A stretch of 64,000 bases of DNA from contig MU858056.1 in NCBI GenBank assembly GCA_033297075.1, forward strand, positions 62,001 to 126,000. Direction: 5' to 3'. This document shows, piece after piece, positions 48,899 through 59,332 of the stretch (position 1 is the stretch's first letter; every line of letters starts with the position of its first letter). A program made the translations under genes and the position numbers. The notes under the pieces were generated by a model. That model saw only the letters and a list, made by a program, of their open reading frames with translations, made no database searches and had not been told where the DNA came from. The DNA is from Rhypophila decipiens. Its lineage: Eukaryota; Ascomycota; Sordariomycetes; Sordariales; Naviculisporaceae.

Positions 48899-49293
48899 CT
48901 GAGAACAGGGGAAAGGTGTGGTTTGTGAAATGTGGGGCAATTGCGTGTAAGTGCGATATCAGAAAAAAAAGGGAGCAACCACGGCATACAACCAAGGAAA
49001 AGCGATGTCACAGATCGACTTACCGAAAGATAGGGAAAGAGACTGCTCCTCCTTGTGTTAATTGCGGCGGTGTCGTACAGAGATAAGGTCGGCCTCGTTG
49101 TTTGGCTGCAAGGGCCGATTGACTTTCTGAAAATAGGATCCGTTCAGGGTCACTGCGTCGTGTCGAAGTTTGTGTAAGAAATAATATCTTTGAAGCTGTC
49201 GGTGATAAGGAAGATGGCAGGAAATAAAGGTGATAATTCAGGAGACCATTGTTGTTCACGAGGTCCGGCAGGCCACACCACTCTCTTTATATA
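48899..49293 (-). promoter_or_regulatory. Possible distal promoter and leader intron on the minus strand
   Basis: A TATATAAA box reads on the minus strand at 49286-49293. Downstream on that strand comes a donor-like gtaagtcgat at 49023 and an acceptor-like ttctcag at 48899, which would define a 125-nt intron. This could be the leader of GDH2, 1.4 kb or more upstream of its ATG, or a separate noncoding transcript. No protein frame is associated. Confidence 0.3.
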
Positions 49294-50667
49294 TCGTCAG
49301 ATCCGGGTCCGTTTTCCCATAACATGATTTGAAAGTTTGGAGAGCAGTCACAGTCACCAGTCCGGAGTAAGGACAGGGAATTGGCAACCCGAACCTTCCT
49401 GGTAAGAGATCCGCTGACCGATTCCACGATCCTCTTTCTCAACGGGAAGGAGGAACCCACAGGTTTCTTGTCGCAAGTCTGGGGTACGAACTTTGATACG
49501 ATTGTACCTGAAAATTTCGGTAAAGCTAAGCCAGATCGGGTATTTAACGTCCCGCCCTTTCAGCTGATTGGATCACGAGGCTTGTTCCTGGACCTGAAAT
49601 CCTTGTCTTGGCGAGTTCTCCACTGTAGTATTTTGGTAACTTGCCTCCAGTGACGCCTGTCGCCCCTGGAACGACGGCTATTGAAGGTTCTACACAGCCC
49701 ATCAAGGAAAAACATCCACACTCTCGATGCTAGCAGGTCCCACTCCCCGGTGAGTTTTGCAGCATCAAGACCTGCTCTCCGCCTTGAATTGTATGGAATA
49801 GGTATGTGGTATGTAGAGGATAGCTCTGCTACTCTGGTGAATACGAGGCGAGAAACTTGGAGCAAAGTCCACCTCGATTCTGTGGTCTTGGAAGCATGAG
49901 GATATTCGCGAAAAATTCCAATCTTGCCAACAGAGTATCGTTATTAGTCAAAGATGCAAGGTTCGTTTGTCCCGTGATCTAGTGCTGTGAACCGTCAACT
50001 TATTTTCTGGACAAATAACAACCCTTTTCAGGAAGGTTTCCGCCTGGCTTTTGTTTTGCATTTAATTCAAGTTGCGGTCAGTACTAGTATAGGCCAATGT
50101 AGACTCCTTGAATCGTCTTCCATACACTACAATGTGGACCCGGTTGTATCGGTGTGTTTTTGAATGTTGATGTAAGCCATGCGGTCTCTACAGAGATTCA
50201 TGCATGAATAAAAGATCGTCTATTAATACTGGCATTGCATTATCAATCTGTGTCGTACGAGCTACAGTGCCCGAAATGTATCAATCAAGTCCAGACTAGA
50301 TGTCGACAGTACCTTTGGAGATAACGATGGTAATACAAGCAACATGGATTCCGATTCACCGCTGTTCGCGGCTGTGTGAGAGAATTGACATCATGGATGC
50401 CGGGATGGCCTCATCGGCTCCGGGCCCTGAGGGAGGGAGGCCTGAGAAGCAGTGAGGATGTCTGTTACCAGTACTGTGTTACCGTCAATGATGCAAAACT
50501 CCGGACCGTTTTGTTCTCTCAGAAAGTCGATCCCGTGACGGGCCCAAGTACGTAACAAAATAAGATCCTTGGACCGCGAGAGCCTAACTTTTGGAGCGAA
50601 GGCCGGGCCCCGCTAGTTCCGCGGCTCCGCTTCGGGGGCGTCTAGGCGGCTGACTGGATGTCCCGTC

Positions 50668-50775
50668 ATTTCCATTACCCCCAGCATTCCGGGAGACCTG
50701 TATCTCGCACAGTGTCCAGTTTTCGAGGTGCGTGTCTTTGCGTCCGCTATCAAGTAATATGGGGGTAATGGAAAT
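50668..50775. repeat. 15-bp perfect inverted repeat with 78-nt loop
   Basis: atttccattaccccc at 50668-50682 pairs with gggggtaatggaaat at 50761-50775. The arms do not extend further. Confidence 0.8.
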
Positions 50776-53324
50776 CAATTTCCTCATTGTGCGTGACGTT
50801 GCGGGACCCCGATATAGCAGGTACAAGGTCTACGGGTCTTGGTACTGCAAGTTTCGCATGATGAAGATGACGGCGAGCAAAAATGAAACGACAGAGAATG
50901 ACAGCTAGCAAGCCGTATCGATGGTTTGGAGGTGGCAGGGGCTGGAATCGGGTGCCGGCAAGCCCCACATTGCGGGTTCCGGAAGAGACTTCGGTGACGG
51001 CCGGATGTTTGCCGAAATCTGGGCGGTTCAAGCGCCAAAAATCTCTGCTGTCCTCGTGGCGATTCATTGCCCTTTCATTACCTCGCGCCTCGAGGTCTGT
51101 GATTCATTCGAAAAACGAAGGTAATTGCGCAAGCACATTGCTGGGCTGAAACTGGTGGATGTTAGTCTCCGAGTCCACCATTGGATCAACGAATTTGTCC
51201 CTGAAGTCAGCAAGTTGGTCACGGGGCGAGGTTGTTCAATAGGCCCATGTTGGCGCCAAGAGCCAAGATCCGGGGAGGTTCCAAGCAAGCACTCCCGCCG
51301 TCGCCCTGAGATCTTCTCAAACGGCGTCAGCCCAACTCAGTTCCAGCCTCCAGCTGGCTCGTCCACATTGCCAGGACCAGGTCCATGGGATGCGGATGCG
51401 TAGTCTCAAATCAACAGCTATGTTTTAGCTGACAGAGTTCTAATTTCAGCACCGCCACAAACTTTGTCTACTCTAGAAAAGAGTCATGGACACGGAGACC
51501 GGCGCCAGGAATTCACAATACCGTATCCGTACGGGTGTATCCATCGTGGTGATTACTGGTCACCAAGCTTGTGACCACTGACCAGCCCCATGGAGTTTTT
51601 TGATCTGCTGATCACCAGGCTGAAATTCGTTGAGTTGTTCGCTGGCGTCTAGCCGTACGGTTACCCCTGAGCTAAACCACTAGACTTTTTAGTAATTCAT
51701 TCCAAGACCGCCCATTCACATCCGTTGCTGGGTAGTCTTGATGCATTGCTCACCGACACAAATAGTTGCGAAAGTAAATACGACGGTGTGCCATAGGGCT
51801 GGGTATTGGACAAGCCTCTGGAGACGATTTTCGTACTCCCATGATCAGCAATGCGCTACACCTCGGGGATCAGGATCAATGAATTATCAAAGAGAATGAC
51901 GAGGTTCCAAATGTGTCTGGAAGCTATTGGACGTTGATCGAAATCAGAAGTTGTGAAAATTTTCAATATGCCCAGTGAATTTCGTCATTCTCCAACATGA
52001 AGTAAGAATAAATTCAGGGTTCTAAAACTTACCTCCATCCAATCAGGCACGCTGTCGAGTTCCCCGGATTCTTCAACTTTAGTGCATCACGCCCCGTATC
52101 CGTACAGTACCTACCTTGCCCTGAACTGCCCTTCCGGTTGGCTGATAGAGTCCAGGGCTGTGATTTTGGCACGTCGGCCGGCTTGGCCATGAACACTCCT
52201 GTAGAGCCATAAACGGTGCCCAAAGGGATCTTCGTACGTAATCGATGGGACAGCCCAGTGCCTGAATCCTCCGTTACAGATGCCTCATCGTGAGGAAAAG
52301 TGTTGAGGCCGAAACCTGGCCAGGCTGTTTGGGCCCATGTTAGCCGTCTTGAGCCTCTTGCCCAAAACAGCAGGAACGTGGCCCAGGAGTGGTTATTATT
52401 GGCTCTTTAGACCCCGGCCAATGATTCCGTCAAGACCGGGTATTCTTCTAGAAGTCTAACTAGAACGAGACCCGGGGACGAGAATGTTGCTTTCCGTTGT
52501 GTTCTCCTCGGATAGGCTTTCCTTCTAGAAGCCCCATCGCTGGCAACATTTGGGTGCAGGTTGTCATTGCCTTGTTCCAGTTCCTGGAACCTATCCGACT
52601 GCCTTCGAAGTCTCAGTCTCGAGAGTGAAAACAGGCTGGAAAGTTCGGTGTCGACCATGATCAAGAGGCGGAAGAGCGGTTCCACCGAAGTACGTTACTT
52701 GGACCGGATTCCATATATTGGCTGGTAGTAGATCCCGATGAGACTCCACATCTAACTGCTGGCAACCCCGAGTTTACTGCGTTCATAGCTAATACACAAG
52801 TCACTAACACAAGCGTGAGGTGTTTCTCACCCCGAGGTGTTATTATTGTTACATGTAGACCCTTGTGTCACTACACCACTCAGCCGCGAGGACTGCGTCA
52901 CAAAATGGACGGGAGGAGCGGGATCTCGAGCTTTGTCTTCTTGAACTACCTTCTTCAGGTACTGTGGTTATCGGTTATAGTATTTGTACGTCGAGGTGGC
53001 TAACAGTACGTACACCATGTATTCCCCACGGCCCCATATACCGAGAATACACCTCCGGAAACCGTGGTGCGTGGTGCGGGGCCGAAACCTGCCAGTTCCG
53101 GGTATTTTCGTTTGTTTCGCCAAAACACCTCATGAGCGGCCAAACCCATGACACAAGAAAATCCTTGCCATTGAAACACCACATCAACTCGCCGGGTGTT
53201 CCTTGATCTGCACAAAAGACCAGAAACAACGTCGGCTCGCGCGGTTCCTTTGCAAATTGCTCACAGGGCAGTCCAAAACCGGTTCTTAGCTCCGGGTGAC
53301 AGGCTTATCTTCTTAGGCAAAGAA

Positions 53325-54962
53325 ATGGCCTCAGGGAATCTGATGGAGCGGGCACAGGCACTGGACCGGGACGATCCGCTCAGCTCGCTGCAGGCCGAGT
53401 TCAACATCCCGACCCGGGCCCAGATAGCGAGCTCACGTCTGCCCGAGTCAAGCTCAGGTTCGATTCTTCTCTAAATAGCTTCCATGGCCACGCACATGTG
53501 CTCCCGTGTACAGAAATGCCACATGGAATTCGGGTGAGCTAATATGTCCCGTCTCACGGAATAGTCTCCCAGTCGTCCTCGTCCGACACTGCCGATACGG
53601 ATGTGACGGCAAGTTCAGAGCCGTCCACTTATCTGTGTGGGAATTCACTCGGTCTTCAGCCCAAGAGGACCAGGACTCGGATCGCACAGTACCTGGACAC
53701 CTGGGCCACGCAAGGGGTACAGGGCCACTTCAAGCCCCTTGATGGCTCTCCTCTTCCCACCTGGCTGGATGCCGATCAGCGGGCAGCTGAGCTCATAGCC
53801 CCCATCGTGGGGGCGTCTGAGTCCGAGGTTGCCGTGATGCAGACCCTGACGGCAAACCTCCATCTTCTGATGTCTTCGTTCTATCGTCCTGACATTAACG
53901 GGAAACACAAGATTTTACTGGAGAGCAGGGCTTTCCCAAGCGATCATGTAACCACGCCTATTTCCTCGTCCTCCATCCACCTCCCTGTTGAATTGCCCTC
54001 ACTTACACAACAAATCTCAGTTCGCCGTGGAAACTCAACTCCGGCACCATGGTCTCTCGCCCGAGACATCCATGGTAGTCATCGAGACTCCCCATTCCGA
54101 GGATAACGTCCTTACCACGTACGACATTCTTTCTACCATCTCCGCCCATGCGGCAACCACGGCGCTCATTCTCCTCCCAGGAATTCAGTACTACACCGGC
54201 CAGCTCCTTGACATCCCTGTCATAACTGCCTATGCCCACAAGCATGACATTTTCATCATCTGGGATCTCGCCCACGCGGTAGGCAACGTACCCCTTTCCC
54301 TTCACAGCTGGGATGTCGACGCCGCAGCCTGGTGCAGCTACAAGTATCTCAACGGCGGACCGGGCTGTATCGGCGGGCTGTTCGTCCATGAGCGCAACAG
54401 CACCGTCACCAAGGCCATCACTGATGACAAGCCCGCGGAGGGCTACTCCAACCGCCTTGCCGGGTGGTGGGGGAACGACAAGAAAACGCGATTTGCCATG
54501 GCGAACAAGTTTCACCCCGTCAGTGGTGCGTCGGGCTTCCAGCTGAGCAACCCGAGCATCCTGGACATCACCAGTCTGAATGCCTCCCTTGAGATTTTTC
54601 AGCTCGCCGGCGGGATAAAGCAGCTGAGGGAGAAGTCATTGAAACTTACTGCTTTTCTTGAGAAGCTCCTCGGCGAGATGAAAGAGGAGGACAAGGCACT
54701 GTTTAGGATCATCACACCTTTGGATCCTCAGCAGAGGGGTGCCCAGCTGAGTATTAAGCTCTCTGAAGGGCTTTTGCTGCCTGTGATGACAGAGCTGGAG
54801 GCTAATGGCGTGATTGTTGATGAGCGGAAACCTGATGTCATTCGGGTTGCGCCCGCTCCGCTTTATAACTCGTTTGTGGACTGTGTCAAGTTTATCGCTG
54901 CTTTTAGTCTTGCGTTGGAAGCTGGGAGGAAGGCGAAAGGGTCAAAGGGGACGAGCTCCTAA
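53325..54962 (+). CDS. BNA5: Kynureninase (L-kynurenine hydrolase)
   Basis: Three exons: join(53325..53457, 53565..53947, 54021..54962), 485 residues, a typical length. The PLP enzyme splits kynurenine or 3-hydroxykynurenine to (3-hydroxy)anthranilate plus alanine in tryptophan breakdown and NAD synthesis. Landmarks are [12 protein letters not shown] near residue 65-80, [35 protein letters not shown] across the second join, [19 protein letters not shown], and the PLP lysine Lys280 in [12 protein letters not shown], followed by [11 protein letters not shown]. The first intron (107 nt) uses a GTTCG donor, the only GT before an in-frame stop. It falls in a Ser-rich, poorly conserved segment, so that join is less certain than the second. 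It converges on TYR1 with 333 bp between stops. Confidence 0.94.
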
Positions 54963-55295
54963 ATAATAAAAAGTACGAGATGGTGAGTATTTTGGAAAAG
55001 GTTGGTACAACAGAGATAGCAGCTGCGTTTTCTTATTGAGAGTAAATGACGAGAATGACTGAATGACTGAATGACTGAATGAGAGAATATCAGATCCTGG
55101 ATGCATACATACAGCTAAATACTTCCAAGACTGCTGCTGCCTTTAGAAAAGTGTAACCACCTACATAACGGGAAGACTATGATTCTATTGTGTTGAACAA
55201 TGTAGTACTAAGAAATAAAACCACGCCTCACCAATACGTCCTTCAAGGTCCCCCACCTGTCCCATTCAACCCTGCCCACGTCCAAAAGAAAGAAC
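54963..55295. other. Short region between convergent kynureninase and TYR1
   Basis: Both 3' UTRs meet here. It holds an 8-bp microsatellite (listed separately) and an aaataaaa-type signal near 55211. No gene. Confidence 0.6.
55053..55080. repeat. 8-bp microsatellite, 3.5 units
   Basis: gaatgact repeated exactly, in the 3' region of kynureninase. Confidence 0.9.
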
Positions 55296-57259
55296 TCAAT
55301 CCTTCGAACTAGCCAAAACAGCCTTGATCATGGCATTCCCAACCTCAACAGCTTCCCTAAACCTCGGCTCAAAGAAGCGCTGCGTAACAGCGAACCTCTC
55401 GCGCCAGGTATCAAACTGTCTCAAGCTCACACACTCAGCCCATCCGCACGCAGCAATAGTAAACTGCAAATCATCCCGACTAAACGTGCGATCCTCGATC
55501 CCGACCCTCAGACTCTCATCCAACAGTCCAGGCGTGCGAAACAAGTGCTCCGCCACTCCCAACCAGAGCCTAAACAAGGGCGTAGAGCAAATCATGTGAT
55601 CATACGGCACGATCCCCAGCGCAGACCAGCAATCTACCATGGCTAGCAGACTCAGGTGATTATTCGGCAACGCAGGTGGGCCGCCTTTCTTCTCGCCCAG
55701 GGTGAATTGGTCCAACACCTCCTCCCTCAGCAAGGGTTCACCACCCCACTTTGCCTCGCCCTCCTTTCCAAAGACGGCAGCCTTGGCTTTGTACACCCTC
55801 TCGCGGAGTTCCTCCCCGTGCCCCTCCAACATGAGCGTGTACAGCTCCGTCGTGCTTTTCGCAAACTGCCCAATCTGCTTGTGCGCTTCGGGATTCAAGA
55901 TGGCAAGGCCGGCGTAAACGTGCCACTTTTGTGCATATATCCGCAGCATCAGATTAATCTTGACATTCTCTATTCCGCCCACATATCGTGCGCCTTCCCA
56001 GGGAAACGAATTCGTAGCGTGCCAGGCTTTGCCCATGGAGAGAAAAGCGGCGTGGGTGACGGCTTGGGTGTCGGCCGTGATGCGGTCGTGTTCTTGGGCT
56101 GTGAGGTAGACGTGCTTGCTGTTTAGGCAGCGAAAGAGGTTCTCTACCTTGGCGAATGCCGAGTCTGAGGCGCGGTGCTTGATTAGCACCAGGGGTTGGT
56201 TGCGCGTGTCGACGTTGGGGCCGTGGAGGGAGTGGCAGGATACAATGTCCACGTCGGCGGGGAGGTATTCTTCGAACGCCTTGATCTCGGGGTCTTTGCA
56301 GGATGTTTGGCCGCCGACTATGGCGCCTAGACGGGTTGCTATACAATTGGAGACATCATTTGTTAGGAATGGAAGATGGACGAACTACTAGCCGACACGA
56401 AGAGTACACACATGGACCATACTGGGCAACAACACGTCCTATGGAAGCCGCCTCGACACTGTAGATGATATAACTGCTGGCACGGGATACGAGGTGGCCA
56501 TTGCGGAGAATTTGCACATTGCTCTATGAAGACAAAAAACACATCTCAGCAACTGATATGTCTCTTGTCGTGAGGTAACATTAGATACAGGTGATAGTAA
56601 TCGCAACCATACATTGCCTGAGAACTCCTTGACCAAATCATCGTACTTGTCTTCCCTGTCACAGGCTATGATCCTGATTTCACGCAGACAACATGTTAGC
56701 CGCGACGGTACTGGTGTTAGCCTGAGCTATGAAGCGCAACATATCGTTTCCTATTGAGCCAACCAGGTTAGCAAGCATTCTTCGACAAGGGCTTGTTTGA
56801 TCAGTGAAGATGTATTGCGTTGCTTGTATCAGACGAAATTTTAAAGGTAGCTGAGAAGTTTCATCAGGGAAAGCTCACTCCACGAACTGGGGCAAGAATA
56901 GCTGGCCAGCCGTGGCATGAGCGATACTCTAGCCAAATGCACTCAAGTCATCATATTGGGTGGTGGGTGGGAGGGAAGCTTTGTGCTGAGAGGAAGAAAG
57001 AAGAGTGACATACCGATACGTTGTTGCGCCAGCAGCAGCTGTAAAACTGCTGGCGTCCTCGGTCCCCATCTAGTCAGATGCGGAACCGGCAGCACGACGA
57101 GCTGTGCAAGGAAAACGAGATTTACCTCCATCCTGCAGCACTGAGCCGATGAGCATACATCTTGCCCATGTCGCCCATGCCGATGAGACCGACGACGAAA
57201 TCCGGGTCCAGTGTCCAGGTGGCACCAGCAGGAGCTGGCGATCTCGTGGGTTCCGCCAT
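55296..57259 (-). CDS. TYR1: Prephenate dehydrogenase (tyrosine biosynthesis)
   Basis: Four exons: complement(join(55296..56338, 56412..56523, 56613..56673, 57126..57259)), 449 residues. It oxidatively decarboxylates prephenate to 4-hydroxyphenylpyruvate. The Rossmann motif GMGDMG lies at residues 27-32 (VVGLIGMGDMGKMYAHRLS); GWRIIACD follows across the first join, then YIIYSVEAASIGRVVAQYG and STRLGAIVGGQTSCK. Substrate-site segments are CHSLHGPNVDTRNQPLVLIK, FPWEGARYVGGIENVKIN and PNNHLSLLAMVDCW. Introns measure 73, 89 and 452 nt (donors gtgtgt, gtatgg and gtaaat). The 452-nt first intron is far longer than others in non-ribosomal genes here; the protein joins without missing residues. The start ATG gives MAEPTRSPAPAG, a plausible short leader. 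Confidence 0.93.
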
Positions 57260-57834
57260 CTTCTCGAGATGATCCAATGGCTCTGGGGTAATTCTCTCCG
57301 TTTCCGTTCGTCCAAATGGGTTGCTTGGATGCCTGAAGGTTGTGCGTCACTCTTAGGAAAAGGATCCCAAGAGATTCACATGCTCACAAAAGGACAAGCC
57401 AATTGCTGTATGTACACAGAAAACGGACTTCCCTTCCGATTCCTTTCCTCGGTGGTAAATCTGCGAGGAAAGGTATTGCGCGGAAGGAAATTGGTGGTCG
57501 AGAAGGGGAAAGCGACGGCTGACGTTGGAAAGACAGAGGAAGGAAAGTTTTGGGTTCGAAAAAAAATTGATTGAATTTATGGACGTTCAAAAGCTGCCCC
57601 ACCTTCCAGCTCTGGCCAATGGCAGCGGCCGTGGCTTGACTCGGCGCTGAAGTGGGTCCTTCTAGCGGCCGCACTGGAAAGTGGGGACCTTGAAGCCAAA
57701 GATGAAGATCAGTCCCATACGGATATCCGTTCCGCAAACCTCTGGCGGCCACCGGCTGACTTGAATATCAGGCAAAAGAATTAGGTATGCGCCGTGCGGA
57801 AAGGAGGAATAAACATCTTTCTGCCAACAAAGTC
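57260..57834. promoter_or_regulatory. Divergent promoter region between TYR1 and the ATS1-like gene
   Basis: About 575 bp between two divergent starts. No specific site recognised; minus-strand frames here run across the TYR1 start and are not separate genes. Confidence 0.4.
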
Positions 57835-58986
57835 ATGAGTCAACCAAGCACATCCTTCAGTCTGCTCTCCTGTGGGTCAAATAGCTGTGGGCAGCTGGGC
57901 ATCGGCCACAAGGATGACGTCGATACACTTCAACCAGTCCTTTTTCAACAATCCAGCGACAAAGACAGCCCTGATACTGTAAGAGTCACGAGAGTTGTTG
58001 CAGGAGGGAATCATACTCTTCTCTTGACCCATTCCGGAGAGGTCTACTGGTCTGGTGACTCACCGGCGAAATCCAGGTCAGAGAACGCCGCACCTTTGCA
58101 ATTCTCCAGATTTGATATTGGCGCCGCTACATCTACAACCTCTGATGGGTGGAAGCCGCCATTCCATGTCTCCCTCGCAGCTGCAACTTTGGAAGCATCC
58201 ATCTTCGTAGTCGGGGACGCCACAGGACAGACCAAGGTCTGGAGCTGCGGCATTGGCCGGAAAGGAGAGCTCGGGCTCGGCGAACTCAGAGCTGCGGCAA
58301 GCGTTCTATCCGCGATATCAGACTTCCCTCCTCCGGGTACAAAGCTCGTTGACCTCTCCGCGTCTTTGTACCATGTGGTTGCAGTCCTGGACAATGGCGA
58401 AGCGTGGGGTTGGGGGGCTGGACGTAAGGGACAACTAGGTGATCCCTCCGATGCGGTAATATGGTCACCGCGAAGGTTCTCGGGCATACCCTTTAGTGTT
58501 GCTCGCGCTGTGTGTGGCCGGGAATTCACCTGTTTCTTTGGTAGCCCCGAAAGCGGTAATATATTTATTATAGGGTCCGACAAGGACGGAATACGATCCA
58601 AAGCACCTTCACCGAGCACGGTAGGGACGTGGAAAGACGTGGGCGCGAGCTGGCACAATGTCTTTGTCCTCAAAGCTAATGGGACTCTTGAAGGCTGGGG
58701 AAAGAACAACCTAGCCCAATTGCCGCCTGCGAATCTGACCGGAGTCCTACAAATAGCTGTTGGAAGCGAACATGCCGTGGCTCTAGACAGTACCGGGGCT
58801 GTTACAGCCTGGGGCTGGGGTAAACACGGTGAGTGTGGACCCGGCGGCGATGGAACAGGGCACCAAAATGTTATAGCACCGGCAGGTAACTTGCCTGATG
58901 GTTCCAAGGTGGTGGGCATTGGTGCGGGATGGGCCACAAGCTGGGTTATTGTTGAGCACGCGCCTACCTCTTACCATCCCAATTAG
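57835..58986 (+). CDS. ATS1: RCC1-repeat protein, Ats1-like
   Basis: Intronless, 383 residues from the ATG at 57835. RCC1-type repeats form a seven-bladed propeller; the family includes yeast Ats1, linked to Elongator/Kti and tRNA wobble modification or microtubule functions. Repeat signatures are LLSCGSNSCGQLGIGHKDDV, VVAGGNHTLLLTHSGEVYWS, VWSCGIGRKGELGLGE, HVVAVLDNGEAWGWGAGRKG, and ASWHNVFVLKANGTLEGWGK, then IAVGSEHAVALDSTGAVTAW. Length is near yeast Ats1 (333) and shorter than RCC1 proper, and there is no basic nuclear N-terminus. An in-frame ATG 48 nt upstream (57787, MRRAERRNKH) is an alternative start. The gene converges on RAD9. Confidence 0.86.
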   Translation: MSQPSTSFSLLSCGSNSCGQLGIGHKDDVDTLQPVLFQQSSDKDSPDTVRVTRVVAGGNHTLLLTHSGEVYWSGDSPAKSRSENAAPLQFSRFDIGAATSTTSDGWKPPFHVSLAAATLEASIFVVGDATGQTKVWSCGIGRKGELGLGELRAAASVLSAISDFPPPGTKLVDLSASLYHVVAVLDNGEAWGWGAGRKGQLGDPSDAVIWSPRRFSGIPFSVARAVCGREFTCFFGSPESGNIFIIGSDKDGIRSKAPSPSTVGTWKDVGASWHNVFVLKANGTLEGWGKNNLAQLPPANLTGVLQIAVGSEHAVALDSTGAVTAWGWGKHGECGPGGDGTGHQNVIAPAGNLPDGSKVVGIGAGWATSWVIVEHAPTSYHPN

Positions 58987-59332
58987 GTTTCAATTATAAT
59001 TAACTTGGCCATCACAGCGCTACTATGGCGTGCGCGAAGGTCGACAGGGCCCAAGGTCCCAGTTGAAAACCAAGAAGCGAGACCATTGGTTTTCCAAGTG
59101 TTTCACCTCCCTGGGTGGTATTAGGGAGAGAAGAGTCCGAGTGGCCGGACCTATCAGTTGATTAGCGGGCGCAATTGTGCACTGTGAATCTAAGATGGTG
59201 GCATACCTCGGACAGCCTTTGTGTCGGATCAAGGCCAGAAGCCAGATGTTCAGCTGGTCCATCCTGACTTGGTTCTGGCCGTAGTTTAGAAAGATAACTG
59301 CTAATTCGCAGAGATGGATTCTGTCATGGTTG
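58987..59332. other. Region between convergent ATS1-like and RAD9 genes
   Basis: 3' UTRs of both genes. An antisense frame that runs across it from RAD9 (59023-59655 minus) shows no domain. Confidence 0.5.

Larger units (their letters stand above)
47520..53324. other. 5.8-kb gene-poor region between divergent GDH2 and kynureninase
   Basis: The region is upstream of both flanking genes. Positions 47520-47700 hold the GDH2 proximal promoter/leader (pyrimidine-rich on the minus strand). Possible distal GDH2 leader signals at 48899-49293 are listed separately. No open frame has a recognisable domain; the longest (50750-51067 minus, 49560-49865 minus) look random. A 15-bp inverted repeat is at 50668-50775. 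Confidence 0.5.

Noticed and set aside
53325..57259. Secondary-metabolite gene cluster around kynureninase/TYR1
   Set aside because: No PKS, NRPS, P450, transporter or regulator nearby; only two primary-metabolism genes.
58044..58937. 297-codon frame antisense to the ATS1-like gene
   Set aside because: Shadow of the sense RCC1-repeat frame; Pro/Ser-rich with no domain.
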